From: Paenibacillus oceani
Lineage (GTDB): Bacteria; Bacillota; Bacilli; Paenibacillales; NBRC-103111
DNA: 64,000 bases
Reading direction: 5' to 3'
Assembly: GCF_014705615.1 (NCBI RefSeq)
Contig: NZ_JACXJA010000001.1
Coordinates: 186,001-250,000, forward strand
A program made the translations under genes and the position numbers. Positions within the stretch are counted from its first letter, which is position 1. Each line of letters opens with the position of its first letter. The notes below the pieces were generated by a model, which was not told the DNA's origin, ran no database searches, and saw nothing but the letters and a program-made list of their open reading frames with translations. Of this stretch, positions 1-7,764 are shown piece after piece.

Positions 1-149
1 ACGCGGGAGTAATGCATTATATTTGGCATCTGCTATTGCTATCGTCCCCTAATCTTCAAATAAGATAGCCCCGATTGCTCGGGACACCCGTTGATTCTGT
101 ATACATCATGTGTTGGAGCTTCATTTACGTCATTCCTTTCGGATTAGTT
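1..149. other. Left edge, no gene seen
   Basis: This stretch follows the last visible tail gene. On the minus strand there is a short hairpin (CCCGA-GCAA-TCGGG, about 69-83) followed by a T-poor tail, too weak to call a terminator. In PBSX-type elements the holin and endolysin genes come next, so they would lie outside the window. Confidence 0.4.
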
Positions 150-737
150 TTACGTCGAGAACCAAAGGTCTCTTACGTATAGCTGCGACATTCCATCGGA
201 GTACGCGGTGTTGTATAGAGTTATGCCTGTTTTGGCCGACGTTCCGGTTAGCGCAATATCAACGCCTAGAGTCCGCATTGATGGCGACGGATAGCGTGAT
301 GATTCAATAATTTGTCGGTGAATCGAAAAATCACGATTAATTTGTAAATGCCACTCTCCGCCGTCTCTGTCGTCACGCGCGTATACCATTATGTTAAGAC
401 GTTTATAAGAACTCATATTAACGTTGCCAAGGTTCCACGTGAGCCGCGTCACACCGCCATCGTTAGCAAACAAGCTTAGCGAGCGTCCATATATAACATT
501 TGCAGGTTCGTGGAATATGTTCGCGTCGCCGTATTTTTCCGGAGCATATGGGACCGCCGGGTCAACGATGAGTCCTTGGCGGAGCAGGTAAAGTTCCGGC
601 TTAACAGTGACGTCGACCCACGAAACTCCTCCCCAAAACTTCATCTTCGTACGTTCGACCCATTGTGATCCATCCCACGTTCGAACCGCTTTGGGAACGA
701 CCCAAGAGGATCCGTTCCACCATTTCATTTGCGGCAT
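150..737 (-). CDS. Phage tail-associated structural protein, last visible tail gene
   Basis: A 195-residue protein with no named family. The N-terminus has two Trp/Gly-rich repeats (WWNGSSWV near residue 6 and WDGSQWVER near residue 21, then FWGGVSWVDV), a pattern common in tail-tip and fibre-associated proteins of Firmicute phages. The rest looks like a beta-rich carbohydrate-binding type domain. The ATG follows GGGAGG at a spacing of about 11. It sits 21 bp after the second fibre gene in the same operon, so a role in the fibre or baseplate tip is likely. No signal peptide or TM segment is seen. Moderate AT content compared with the upstream tail core suggests a variable, exchanged end of the operon. 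Confidence 0.7.
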   Translation of the reverse strand: MPQMKWWNGSSWVVPKAVRTWDGSQWVERTKMKFWGGVSWVDVTVKPELYLLRQGLIVDPAVPYAPEKYGDANIFHEPANVIYGRSLSLFANDGGVTRLTWNLGNVNMSSYKRLNIMVYARDDRDGGEWHLQINRDFSIHRQIIESSRYPSPSMRTLGVDIALTGTSAKTGITLYNTAYSDGMSQLYVRDLWFST

Positions 738-758
738 TGCTTACGATGCCTCCCTTCG

Positions 759-1988
759 TTAAGCTGATGTGTCGATCCAGACGTCGCCGACTTGTAGCGG
801 AGTAGGAGCGGTAGCTTGCACGGATACTCTATGCGAGTTTTGCGAGTGCCACATAACAGATCCTGCTCCGGGCAAACACTCTGCTAAATTTAGCGATATG
901 CCTCTGTTGCTGCCTCCGGACTCGTAGAATCGAAGGCTGTTGCTGTAAATGTTCATTATGGTATGTGGTCCGCTTAACGTTGAACCTGACGCTGGGTTTC
1001 CGAGATAGAATGTACCGCTGTTTGCGAATATACTCCCTGCGCCAGTTACGACGAGACTTCCGTAAATATTTTGCCCACCGCCGCTATGGATGAACTCCCG
1101 CACAACCGTGCCATCCCACCACGTCGGCGTAGCAGATGAGTGCACGCCGAATGGAATATTCGGTGTTCCGGTAATTACTGTGCCACCGCCATTTTGATCT
1201 AAAAAAATCATATTCTCGGTAGAATCATCACTCTTCGTACCACTCAAAGCAGCGCCCTTTCCTATACGCGCTCCTGCACTATGGACTACGTAGCCAGTGA
1301 ACGCCCCTCCATCCGAAGTCATAATCGCGTACCATGGTGTCCAAGAGCCCGTTCCTCCCGTTGCAGAAGGGTTACCGCTGCGAACGTACATCGCGGAATT
1401 GTTGTATGACTTCACGATCTGAAATATCGTATCCCCACCTCTGCAAACAATCATCTGACCGTGGCCATATTGTGGAGGCGCATCCGGATGGGGATCTTGG
1501 AGGCGATAGAAGCCGGATTCGATGACGTCGTTTAATGAGGAACCGGGAGGTACATATGCATCCGGTTGCACCGCATTCGCACCTTTATCAAACGCCTCTT
1601 TAACCGCCCGCGCCGTAGCCGCTTTATCCGTCGCTGTGCTGTTCACCGCATCGACCAGCGTTGTATGGCCGTATCCCCCACCTGTAGTTGCTTTTACATC
1701 GGCATGCTCCGTGATTTCTTGTTTACGCGCCACATCATCAGCCGCCGCCGGTGCCGCCGCCTTAAAGCGGCCGCTGGCATCCCGCTGCACCATCATAGAA
1801 GCTGTCGCTGCACTCGTAGCGGCGTCCAGCTTCGCCTTGTCCGCTGCGGACATCCGTCCTGGGGCGGTAGTAGAAGCAAGTTTGGCAACCTCCGTATCCA
1901 ATTTATCCGCATTTTCGTTTAGATCAGCAATATCAACGACGTCTGTGCCTTCGGGCTTCTTTAAGTTCAGGTTCGGCGTCAGTTGCAT
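759..1988 (-). CDS. Tail fibre / receptor-binding protein, copy 2
   Basis: A 409-residue tail fibre. Residues 1-135 (start MQLTPNLNLKKPEGTDVVD) are nearly identical to the fibre encoded immediately upstream and should be the baseplate-anchoring part. Residues about 150-215 match a pyocin-knob-like domain (GFYRLQ..., then TGSWTPWYAI). A shared module HSSATPTWWDGTVVREFIH follows, and the protein ends with QVGDVWIDTSA, as its paralogue does. Between these modules the sequence diverges strongly, as expected for target-binding segments. The start is set by GGAGGCTGATTGG before the ATG. Together with the upstream copy it suggests that two alternative fibres decorate one particle or widen target range. 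Confidence 0.85.
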   Translation of the reverse strand: MQLTPNLNLKKPEGTDVVDIADLNENADKLDTEVAKLASTTAPGRMSAADKAKLDAATSAATASMMVQRDASGRFKAAAPAAADDVARKQEITEHADVKATTGGGYGHTTLVDAVNSTATDKAATARAVKEAFDKGANAVQPDAYVPPGSSLNDVIESGFYRLQDPHPDAPPQYGHGQMIVCRGGDTIFQIVKSYNNSAMYVRSGNPSATGGTGSWTPWYAIMTSDGGAFTGYVVHSAGARIGKGAALSGTKSDDSTENMIFLDQNGGGTVITGTPNIPFGVHSSATPTWWDGTVVREFIHSGGGQNIYGSLVVTGAGSIFANSGTFYLGNPASGSTLSGPHTIMNIYSNSLRFYESGGSNRGISLNLAECLPGAGSVMWHSQNSHRVSVQATAPTPLQVGDVWIDTSA

Positions 1989-2278
1989 CCAATCAGCCTC
2001 CTTCTATGTCTGCAGTACGTTCCAAATTATGCGCTGGCGCTGACCATTCAAGCGGCAACACCCCCAAGATGTAGGGATTAATCCCACCGTTACGGGAAGA
2101 GTCATTACTAAGGTAACCACGATATGGCTTGATTGAACGGGGAAACCGCTACTTGTATTCGTTGACTGTTCCCCTTTGCAAAGTCATTCATGTATAACTG
2201 GCTGCCAAGCCGAGCTAGGAAGAGGAAGACCAATATATGCATTGGATCTTCAGGTCGAGTCAATTGTTGCGATCCTTC
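1989..2278 (-). pseudogene. Degenerate tail-gene remnant between the two fibres
   Basis: The gap is not random spacer. Just before the second fibre ATG, the minus strand reads ...LPLEWSAPAHNLERTADIEGG (read in two parts: LPLEWSAPAHNL, ERTADIEGG) then TGA, which resembles the end of the YmfQ-like gene upstream of the first fibre (LHWSDAV...ELRTYEGG, TGA). The DNA GAAGGAGG-TGA-T-GGATGCAACTG is shared by both junctions. Further upstream a broken frame contains GSQLYMND, similar to SQLYVRD at the end of the 150-737 gene. The parsimonious reading is a tandem duplication of the unit (3' end of ymfQ plus fibre) followed by decay of non-fibre DNA. Confidence 0.55.
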
Positions 2279-3538
2279 TTACGTTGAAGTGTCGATCCAA
2301 ATGTCGCCAACCTGCGGATTTGCATGAGGCGTAGTAGATACGAATAATCCTCGCTGGTCCCAAATCTTATAGGAGTTAGTGCCCATCGACCAGCCACCTA
2401 TTTGTAATCGTTGGGTATTCGCATCGAGACCGAAGTGGCAGGCGAAATTATTCGGTATATGAAATGACATAAAGGCATCAGAGGTTGTGCTATTGCTGCG
2501 TACTTCAAGAGTTACTGTCTGACCACTTACCGCCTCCATTTCCCCGGATGCTCCAGCAAACAAACCGAGGCCATTAACGGTAATATTACCGAAAGTGGTA
2601 ATTCCATTGATTGTTTGGCCGCCCCCATCATGAATAAGATTACGCATAACTGCTCCGTTGTACCACGTCGGAACTGCTGACGAATGGATTCCGGAAGGTA
2701 TTCCAATCCCTCCAAATATGGAAACATTTTGATCATTTACGTGGGCCAGTAGCGTATTGCTTCCATTCGTTGTCTTACCCACAAGACCGACCATGTTTCC
2801 GAGGTACAGTCCAGTGCCGGGGGACATCTCTACGTTCCCTATGAATGTTGTGCCTTTCGATGTAACTAACGGAGCCCACGCAGAGTATAATCCCGTAGGT
2901 GTACTTACCTGCGGAGGATTACCGCAACGTATGTACGTGTACGTTGGATCACTATACGCAAAAACAAGTTGTGTGATTGTGTCAGAACCTCCACGAACTA
3001 CAAGCATATTCCCGTATTCACAAGCAATATGAGGATTGTTAGAGTGTGACGTCTGTAAACGGTAGAATCCCGGAGCTATAACATCGTCCAAGTTCATACC
3101 GATAGGTAAAATATTAACCGCAACTCTACTCGCTTGATCAAACGCCTGCTTGACCGCATTAGCCGTCGCTGCCTTGTCTGTAGCGACGCTACTCGTGGAG
3201 TCGACCAGCGTTGTATGTCCATATCCCCCACCTGTAGTCGCTTTTAAATCGGCGTGATCCGTGACTTCTTGTCTACGCGCCACGTCATCAGCCGCCGCCG
3301 GTGCCGCCGCCTTAAAGCGGCCGCTAGCATCCCGCTGCACCAGCGTGGAGGCTGTCGCTGCGTTAGTAGCGTTATCCAGCTTCGTTTTGTCCGCTGCAGA
3401 CATTCGTCCGGGGGTGGTAGTGGAAGCTAGTTTGGCAACCTCCGTATCCAATTTATCCGTATTCTCGTTCAGATCGGCAATATCAACAACGTCCGTGCCT
3501 TCCGGCTTTTTTAAGTTCAGATTCGGCGTCAGTTGCAT
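2279..3538 (-). CDS. Tail fibre / receptor-binding protein, copy 1
   Basis: A 419-residue tail fibre paralogous to the gene just downstream. The first roughly 135 residues are almost the same, with a shared Ala-rich segment (FKAAAPAAADDVAR) and GGGYGHTTLVD. A pyocin-knob-like domain with GFYRLQTSHSNNPH and TPTGLYSAWAPLV follows, then the shared HSSAVPTWYNGAVMRNLIH module and a different C-terminal part ending QVGDIWIDTST. The start at MQLTPNLNL is preferred over an in-frame ATG 54 bp upstream because GGAGGGTGATGGG lies directly before it and because the longer version would overlap the YmfQ gene, which ends 4 bp upstream. Probably trimeric adhesin of the baseplate. Confidence 0.87.
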   Translation of the reverse strand: MQLTPNLNLKKPEGTDVVDIADLNENTDKLDTEVAKLASTTTPGRMSAADKTKLDNATNAATASTLVQRDASGRFKAAAPAAADDVARRQEVTDHADLKATTGGGYGHTTLVDSTSSVATDKAATANAVKQAFDQASRVAVNILPIGMNLDDVIAPGFYRLQTSHSNNPHIACEYGNMLVVRGGSDTITQLVFAYSDPTYTYIRCGNPPQVSTPTGLYSAWAPLVTSKGTTFIGNVEMSPGTGLYLGNMVGLVGKTTNGSNTLLAHVNDQNVSIFGGIGIPSGIHSSAVPTWYNGAVMRNLIHDGGGQTINGITTFGNITVNGLGLFAGASGEMEAVSGQTVTLEVRSNSTTSDAFMSFHIPNNFACHFGLDANTQRLQIGGWSMGTNSYKIWDQRGLFVSTTPHANPQVGDIWIDTST

Positions 3539-3542
3539 CCCA

Positions 3543-4160
3543 TCACCCTCCTTCGTAGGTTCGCAGTTCGCTCCAGGTTTTTGAGACGGCATCCGACCAA
3601 TGAAGCGATAACAAATTGCCCCATGTGGTGTACGTGTAGGCGAACGAATAAGCCAAATGAGCCGGCTTAATGTCCTCCAGCATCCGGATAAATCCGGCCA
3701 TATTGGACGGTATCCCTTTCACGCCGACAAATTTAACCTCAAAGCGGCTCTCCTCCGGGTACTCGATCACTTCAACCTCGCCACCGGAAAATGAAGCGGC
3801 TGCTTCAATGAGCATTCGCTTCGTTGTGGTTCCGGTTCCCCGCAGCTTGGCACGGATTAACTCCCGCCTTCGCGCAGGAGGACTTGCGGAATCCGTAGAG
3901 AGCCCCAATTCCTTTTCCCACCCGTCCAGCCCCCACGTCGCCGAATCCACAAAAAACTGCTTCAGCGTTTCATCCAAGGCGAACCGAAGCTGGCCAAGCT
4001 CGGCTGCATCCACCGACTGAATCGCCTTCATCACTCTGCTGTTCCGGTAGTACTCCGGAATTATCCGCATGAGGTCGGGAAGCGAAATCCCCTCCTGACC
4101 GTCCCCGTCAGCCAGCTCGCTAAAGGTCAGTACTTTGTATACGTCATGCTCGTATGACAT
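3543..4160 (-). CDS. xkdU: YmfQ/XkdU-like baseplate protein (DUF2313)
   Basis: A 205-residue protein of the YmfQ/XkdU family (DUF2313), which in contractile-tail phages sits between the baseplate J protein and the fibres and is thought to attach fibres to the baseplate wedge. Visible features are the N-terminal SLPDLMRIIPEYYRNSRV, the PARRRELIRAKLRGTGTTTKR segment near residues 95-115, and a C-terminal aromatic tail. It lies 4 bp downstream of the baseplate J gene and 4 bp upstream of fibre copy 1, so the genes are translationally close. The end of this gene seems to have been duplicated along with the fibre (see 1989-2278). Confidence 0.9.
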   Translation of the reverse strand: MSYEHDVYKVLTFSELADGDGQEGISLPDLMRIIPEYYRNSRVMKAIQSVDAAELGQLRFALDETLKQFFVDSATWGLDGWEKELGLSTDSASPPARRRELIRAKLRGTGTTTKRMLIEAAASFSGGEVEVIEYPEESRFEVKFVGVKGIPSNMAGFIRMLEDIKPAHLAYSFAYTYTTWGNLLSLHWSDAVSKTWSELRTYEGG

Positions 4161-4164
4161 CCGG

Positions 4165-5256
4165 CTAGACCCCCAAATTCACAGTTCCAAGAACCGGTAT
4201 TTGTTCCGCGTCCAGCGGCACGTTGGCCGTTCCGCCATCGAGGGCTAGGCCTGTGTGGTCCGTCACTCCGGGCGTATTCAGCAGAAGCGTGGCGATCCGG
4301 GCGTAGCTCACATACGAAGAGGTGAACGCCGTTTCCTTGAAATAATCAACCATAGCCGCAGAGAAGGCATCGACTACGTTCTGGATCGTAAACCCGGCAG
4401 CCAGCGTAACCGTTGCGGCAATCGATATCGGCTTTGCCGTTGCCGACACGATGGTTGGATTCGCTCCAATCGGACGGACCTGCTCCAGGTAAGCGGCTAC
4501 TTCGGCCAGCGTTTGCGGACCGACGGGCTGACGATCCGCGTCCACTACGGCTACTTTTACGGTTCCGGGGCCGTCCCAGAGCGGGAATACTTGGGCATCC
4601 CCGATCCCCGGCACTTCCATCGCCCATTGCCGGTATTGGTGCACGTTGCCCGATGTTGCCGGCTGGCGCACCTTGGCGAGATAACGCTGGAGAAGCGACT
4701 CGTCATCCTCCGTGTTTTGTCCTCCCGTCGTGGGGATTTCGTTGCGAACACTGGTTACCCCGGGCACGGACGACGCTAATAGACTGATCGCAAGGGCGGG
4801 CACATTGCCTTCTTTTCCAGCACGAACCGCTTCGATTGCTGCGCTGCCTGCTCCCTGCCCATTTAAAGTAACCGGACTTTTCGTGGCAAATGAGATCGAA
4901 GGCGTTCCGGTTACCGGGTCCGCCAGCGTCACCACTACCGTTCCGGCAGGTACAGTCGCCCCCGCCTTTCCGCTGAAAATGACTTGGCCGGTCGACCGGA
5001 CAGCGGGTTTACGCGTCACCCCATGCTCCTCGCAACGCAAATCCAGGTACGTCCCAAACGTAGTGCCCGCAAAGCCGCGGCGCAGCGCCTCCTGGGCCCA
5101 GATCGCCGCTTGGGCGAGCTCGATTGCAGCCGGGGAGACGGCGTCCCAAATAAAAGAACCCTCCGACTTGTCCAGATCGGAGGGCAAAGCGTCAAGCATC
5201 CGGCGCAGAATCTGCTCTTCGCTCTGATCTTGCAAATAATTCGGCAATGTCGCCAT
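4165..5256 (-). CDS. xkdT: Baseplate J-like wedge protein
   Basis: A 363-residue baseplate_J family protein (XkdT; P2 gpJ / T4 gp6 type), a wedge component that links the tail hub to the periphery. The family pattern LRRMLDALPSDLDKSEGSFIWDAVSPAAIELAQ is visible near residues 15-47 (cited in parts), followed by the RCEEHGVTRKPA and TGGQNTEDDESLLQRYL segments. The ATG at 5256 overlaps the TGA of the preceding xkdS gene by one base (TGATG), which argues for it over an in-frame ATG 90 bp upstream that lies inside xkdS. Length is normal for the family. Confidence 0.93.
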   Translation of the reverse strand: MATLPNYLQDQSEEQILRRMLDALPSDLDKSEGSFIWDAVSPAAIELAQAAIWAQEALRRGFAGTTFGTYLDLRCEEHGVTRKPAVRSTGQVIFSGKAGATVPAGTVVVTLADPVTGTPSISFATKSPVTLNGQGAGSAAIEAVRAGKEGNVPALAISLLASSVPGVTSVRNEIPTTGGQNTEDDESLLQRYLAKVRQPATSGNVHQYRQWAMEVPGIGDAQVFPLWDGPGTVKVAVVDADRQPVGPQTLAEVAAYLEQVRPIGANPTIVSATAKPISIAATVTLAAGFTIQNVVDAFSAAMVDYFKETAFTSSYVSYARIATLLLNTPGVTDHTGLALDGGTANVPLDAEQIPVLGTVNLGV

Positions 5257-5711
5257 CAGGCTGTCACCACACTTCCGTCTATCGTTGTTTTTTGCCCGCG
5301 TACGCTCGTAACTTCGCATTGGAAGCTGCAGCGATCGCCTTCCCACGTAAACGAAAAACCGCCGACGCTTCCCGTCCGCGGGTCTGTCTTCAAAGTCTCT
5401 GTCGCAATCCGCACAATCTCCGATTCGTTGGCGGTGCGGGGGAGATTCCGGGCGATCAGTCCGTCAAATTCCTGGCCGTAGTTGCGCGAATAGGCCAAGT
5501 AGGTGTATCTTTCGGTGCGCAGCGCCTTCTTGCACCATTCGATCCAGGCGTCGGTCTCGGCAGAGCCGGCAATCTTGCCGGTAGGCGTCACGACGAAGTC
5601 GCCGCGCTCGTAATCGAAACGCCAGCTCCGTCCGAACCGGACAGCTCCGTTTGTCGTTTCATTGGCTTTCCCGTCCGGGGCGCCGGAGCCGCTAGGAAAC
5701 AGATTAGGCAT
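5256..5711 (-). CDS. xkdS: XkdS-like baseplate protein (DUF2634, gp25-like)
   Basis: A 151-residue DUF2634/XkdS protein. The family plays the gp25/gpW role that initiates the baseplate wedge and contacts the sheath. Typical features are SWRFDYERGDFVVTPTGK near residues 29-46, AWIEWCKKALRTERY, and YLAYSRNYGQEFDGLI. It overlaps xkdR by 8 bp upstream and the baseplate J gene by one base downstream, a compact coupled arrangement found in PBSX-type tails. Confidence 0.92.
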   Translation of the reverse strand: MPNLFPSGSGAPDGKANETTNGAVRFGRSWRFDYERGDFVVTPTGKIAGSAETDAWIEWCKKALRTERYTYLAYSRNYGQEFDGLIARNLPRTANESEIVRIATETLKTDPRTGSVGGFSFTWEGDRCSFQCEVTSVRGQKTTIDGSVVTA

Positions 5712-6105
5712 TTCCCTTCACCACCTTGCACAACACGACGGCTTCCGAACCGCCTGCAACGGGAACGGCCAGGACGCGGTCGCCCGGCTTTAAGCCGTTC
5801 TTGAACATCAGTTCCGCCTCTTCGACCTCGGCAGCCTGAAACGCAAACGAGCCGCTGCCCTGCACATCGCGGCCGTCTCCGTCTTTTAACCCGGAAACTG
5901 TGCCTGTCATCGTAAATGCAGGCAGCCGCAGCGTCGCACGCCAGTCTGCAACCAGATAGTCCTGGATCTCATGCTTAAACCCGTCCAGCTTCAGTCCGCT
6001 CGCCGTCATCGTACCCAGCTCGGACGGGACGCCGCTTAGAGCGCTGGCTGCATGCCCGGACATCCGGAAATCCAGGAGAGAGGCGAGGTTTTTAAATGGA
6101 TCCAT
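5704..6105 (-). CDS. xkdR: XkdR-like baseplate protein (DUF2577)
   Basis: A 133-residue DUF2577 protein, the XkdR family of PBSX-like tails, probably a hub or spike-associated component. The C-terminus has the expected FKNGLKPGDRVLAVPV and Val-rich ending. It overlaps the xkdQ gene by 14 bp and xkdS by 8 bp. No catalytic motif is seen. Assignment rests on family resemblance and on its fixed place between xkdQ and xkdS. Confidence 0.88.
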   Translation of the reverse strand: MDPFKNLASLLDFRMSGHAASALSGVPSELGTMTASGLKLDGFKHEIQDYLVADWRATLRLPAFTMTGTVSGLKDGDGRDVQGSGSFAFQAAEVEEAELMFKNGLKPGDRVLAVPVAGGSEAVVLCKVVKGNA

Positions 6106-7102
6106 CCAAGTAGTACCTCCTCTTCACGTAGTCGTACGAAGCGAGCTCCAGCGTCATTTTTCCGGGCTGTCCGAGCTCGTGCCGGACGGAAGTCACGATC
6201 AGCTCCATTCCGCTGCCGATCAGCGCCACTTTGTCGCCCGCCCGGATCGTGTTGACATCCGGAGAAGTGACGCTAAACGTCTCCTGGATGCCGGACAGCA
6301 AACCTTTCGCCGCTTTGACCGCTTCGCTGACGGTTGTAAGGGTACTGTCCAGCACGACCTTTTGCAGCGTGCCGAATTGGTCGGTATCCGCCTCCTCGAC
6401 CGCCAGCACTTCTGTCGCGCTTTCCGGGTCGCTTTCGTTGCCGAGCACCTTCACCTTCGTCACGGTTCCTTCCAGCGTCCTGCGCTGGGTAAGCGATTCG
6501 ATGTTCCCGTTCGGCTCCAACGCCCAAACCGCTTCAGCGCTGCCAATCTCGAACAGCTCCAGCCCGTTTGGCGTCATCCGGGGACGGTACAAGGCTCCGC
6601 CTTTGCGGGCGGTTTCCTTTAAGTCTGCTTGGATCATCGAATAAATGGGTTGGGAACGATACACGTTTTTGCGGAGAACCTCGGCCGTATCGACGAAGTT
6701 ATTCAAGGTGATGCCCCAGTCTGACGCATAACGCTCCAGTCTTTGGGAGGCCGTCTGCCCGGCCGGGAACAAGTACTCGTCCTCCGACTTGGCCAAATAG
6801 ATCGTGGAATCGTAAATGGTCACCGCCAGCTTGTCCGAGCTCCCATAGACGTTCTCGCATTCCCAGACGACTCCCGGATGGAGCAGATACACCATATTCG
6901 TACCGCCAATCGGCACGCCGGATACGCGGATTTCCTGACCGGGCCGGATACCCGGAAAATCTGCCGTGAGCCGCATATTTACGCTCGCCCGGTAAGCAAT
7001 CTCGTCCAGAGATTCCTCCAGCGTCAAACTTTCGACGAGATCGCCCAAGGCGTACTGTTTATCCAATATGACCTCATAAAACCGGCTTGTTTGCTCGCTC
7101 AT
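6092..7102 (-). CDS. xkdQ: XkdQ-like tail hub protein
   Basis: A 336-residue XkdQ family protein, the PBSX counterpart of the late-control gpD / gp27 hub that forms the baseplate core under the tube. Features include the N-terminal LVESLTLEESLDEIAYRA, IRPGQEIRVSG near residue 50, YLFPAGQTASQRLERYASDW near residue 110, and the C-terminal IRAGDKVALIGSGMELIVTS. Length matches the family. The start ATG overlaps the stop of the LysM gene by 4 bp. It works with the LysM protein to connect tube and spike. Confidence 0.9.
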   Translation of the reverse strand: MSEQTSRFYEVILDKQYALGDLVESLTLEESLDEIAYRASVNMRLTADFPGIRPGQEIRVSGVPIGGTNMVYLLHPGVVWECENVYGSSDKLAVTIYDSTIYLAKSEDEYLFPAGQTASQRLERYASDWGITLNNFVDTAEVLRKNVYRSQPIYSMIQADLKETARKGGALYRPRMTPNGLELFEIGSAEAVWALEPNGNIESLTQRRTLEGTVTKVKVLGNESDPESATEVLAVEEADTDQFGTLQKVVLDSTLTTVSEAVKAAKGLLSGIQETFSVTSPDVNTIRAGDKVALIGSGMELIVTSVRHELGQPGKMTLELASYDYVKRRYYLDGSI

Positions 7103-7764
7103 TCAGGCATCACCAGCTCTTGTCCGGGATAGATACGGTCGCTGTCCGGTCCGACCACACCTGCGTTGGCGTCGTAAATTTCTCTCCAGCGGCTGCCCGA
7201 GCCCAGATTGAGTTTCGCGATTCCCCACAGGGTGTCGCCGGGCTTGACCGTATACGTTTTGGGGACCGGCTTGATGTCCGGCCGGGGCTCGACCGCAGTG
7301 GTTCCTCCGCCGATTTCGGAAACGGAACGGACTTTATATTCTCGCCATGTGCGAAAGGTCAGGTCAAAATACACATCTCCCGGCTCGCCGCCGCGGAAGC
7401 TGCTGTTATGCGAGGCGATCATCACGAGCACGTTCACATCGGTATTCGTAATGATCAGTCTCAGCGGCTGCCTGCTGACCATCCAGGTATTGAGCTGATT
7501 CATGGCATGCTGCGGATTCGGGACCTCTGCCGTTCGGCAGTAGCCCGGCTCGTGCTGGATCGGGAAAAAGGACGAAAACGAAATCTCCTTGATTTTCTCG
7601 CCGCCGGGAATGTCGAACTCGCCTTGCAACGCAAGCGTCAGCGTTTCGTAGCTTTTGTCCCGCTTGATGTTGATCTCCGGCGGGTTTACGGGGAAATGCA
7701 GTTGGAGTCCTGTCGGGTCTTCGAGAAAAATGTCCATATCCGGCAATTTGACTGTGGTTGTCAT
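7099..7764 (-). CDS. xkdP: XkdP-like baseplate protein with C-terminal LysM
   Basis: A 221-residue protein with an N-terminal contractile-injection-system spike/hub adaptor region (HFPVNPPEINIKRDKSYETL, residues 23-42) and a C-terminal LysM domain at about 168-221 (KTYTVKPGDTLWGIAK ... IYPGQELVMPE). In contractile injection systems LysM adaptors of this kind join the hub to the tube and touch peptidoglycan. It overlaps the tape measure gene by 4 bp and xkdQ by 4 bp. Length is typical of XkdP/gp53-like proteins. Confidence 0.92.
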   Translation of the reverse strand: MTTTVKLPDMDIFLEDPTGLQLHFPVNPPEINIKRDKSYETLTLALQGEFDIPGGEKIKEISFSSFFPIQHEPGYCRTAEVPNPQHAMNQLNTWMVSRQPLRLIITNTDVNVLVMIASHNSSFRGGEPGDVYFDLTFRTWREYKVRSVSEIGGGTTAVEPRPDIKPVPKTYTVKPGDTLWGIAKLNLGSGSRWREIYDANAGVVGPDSDRIYPGQELVMPE

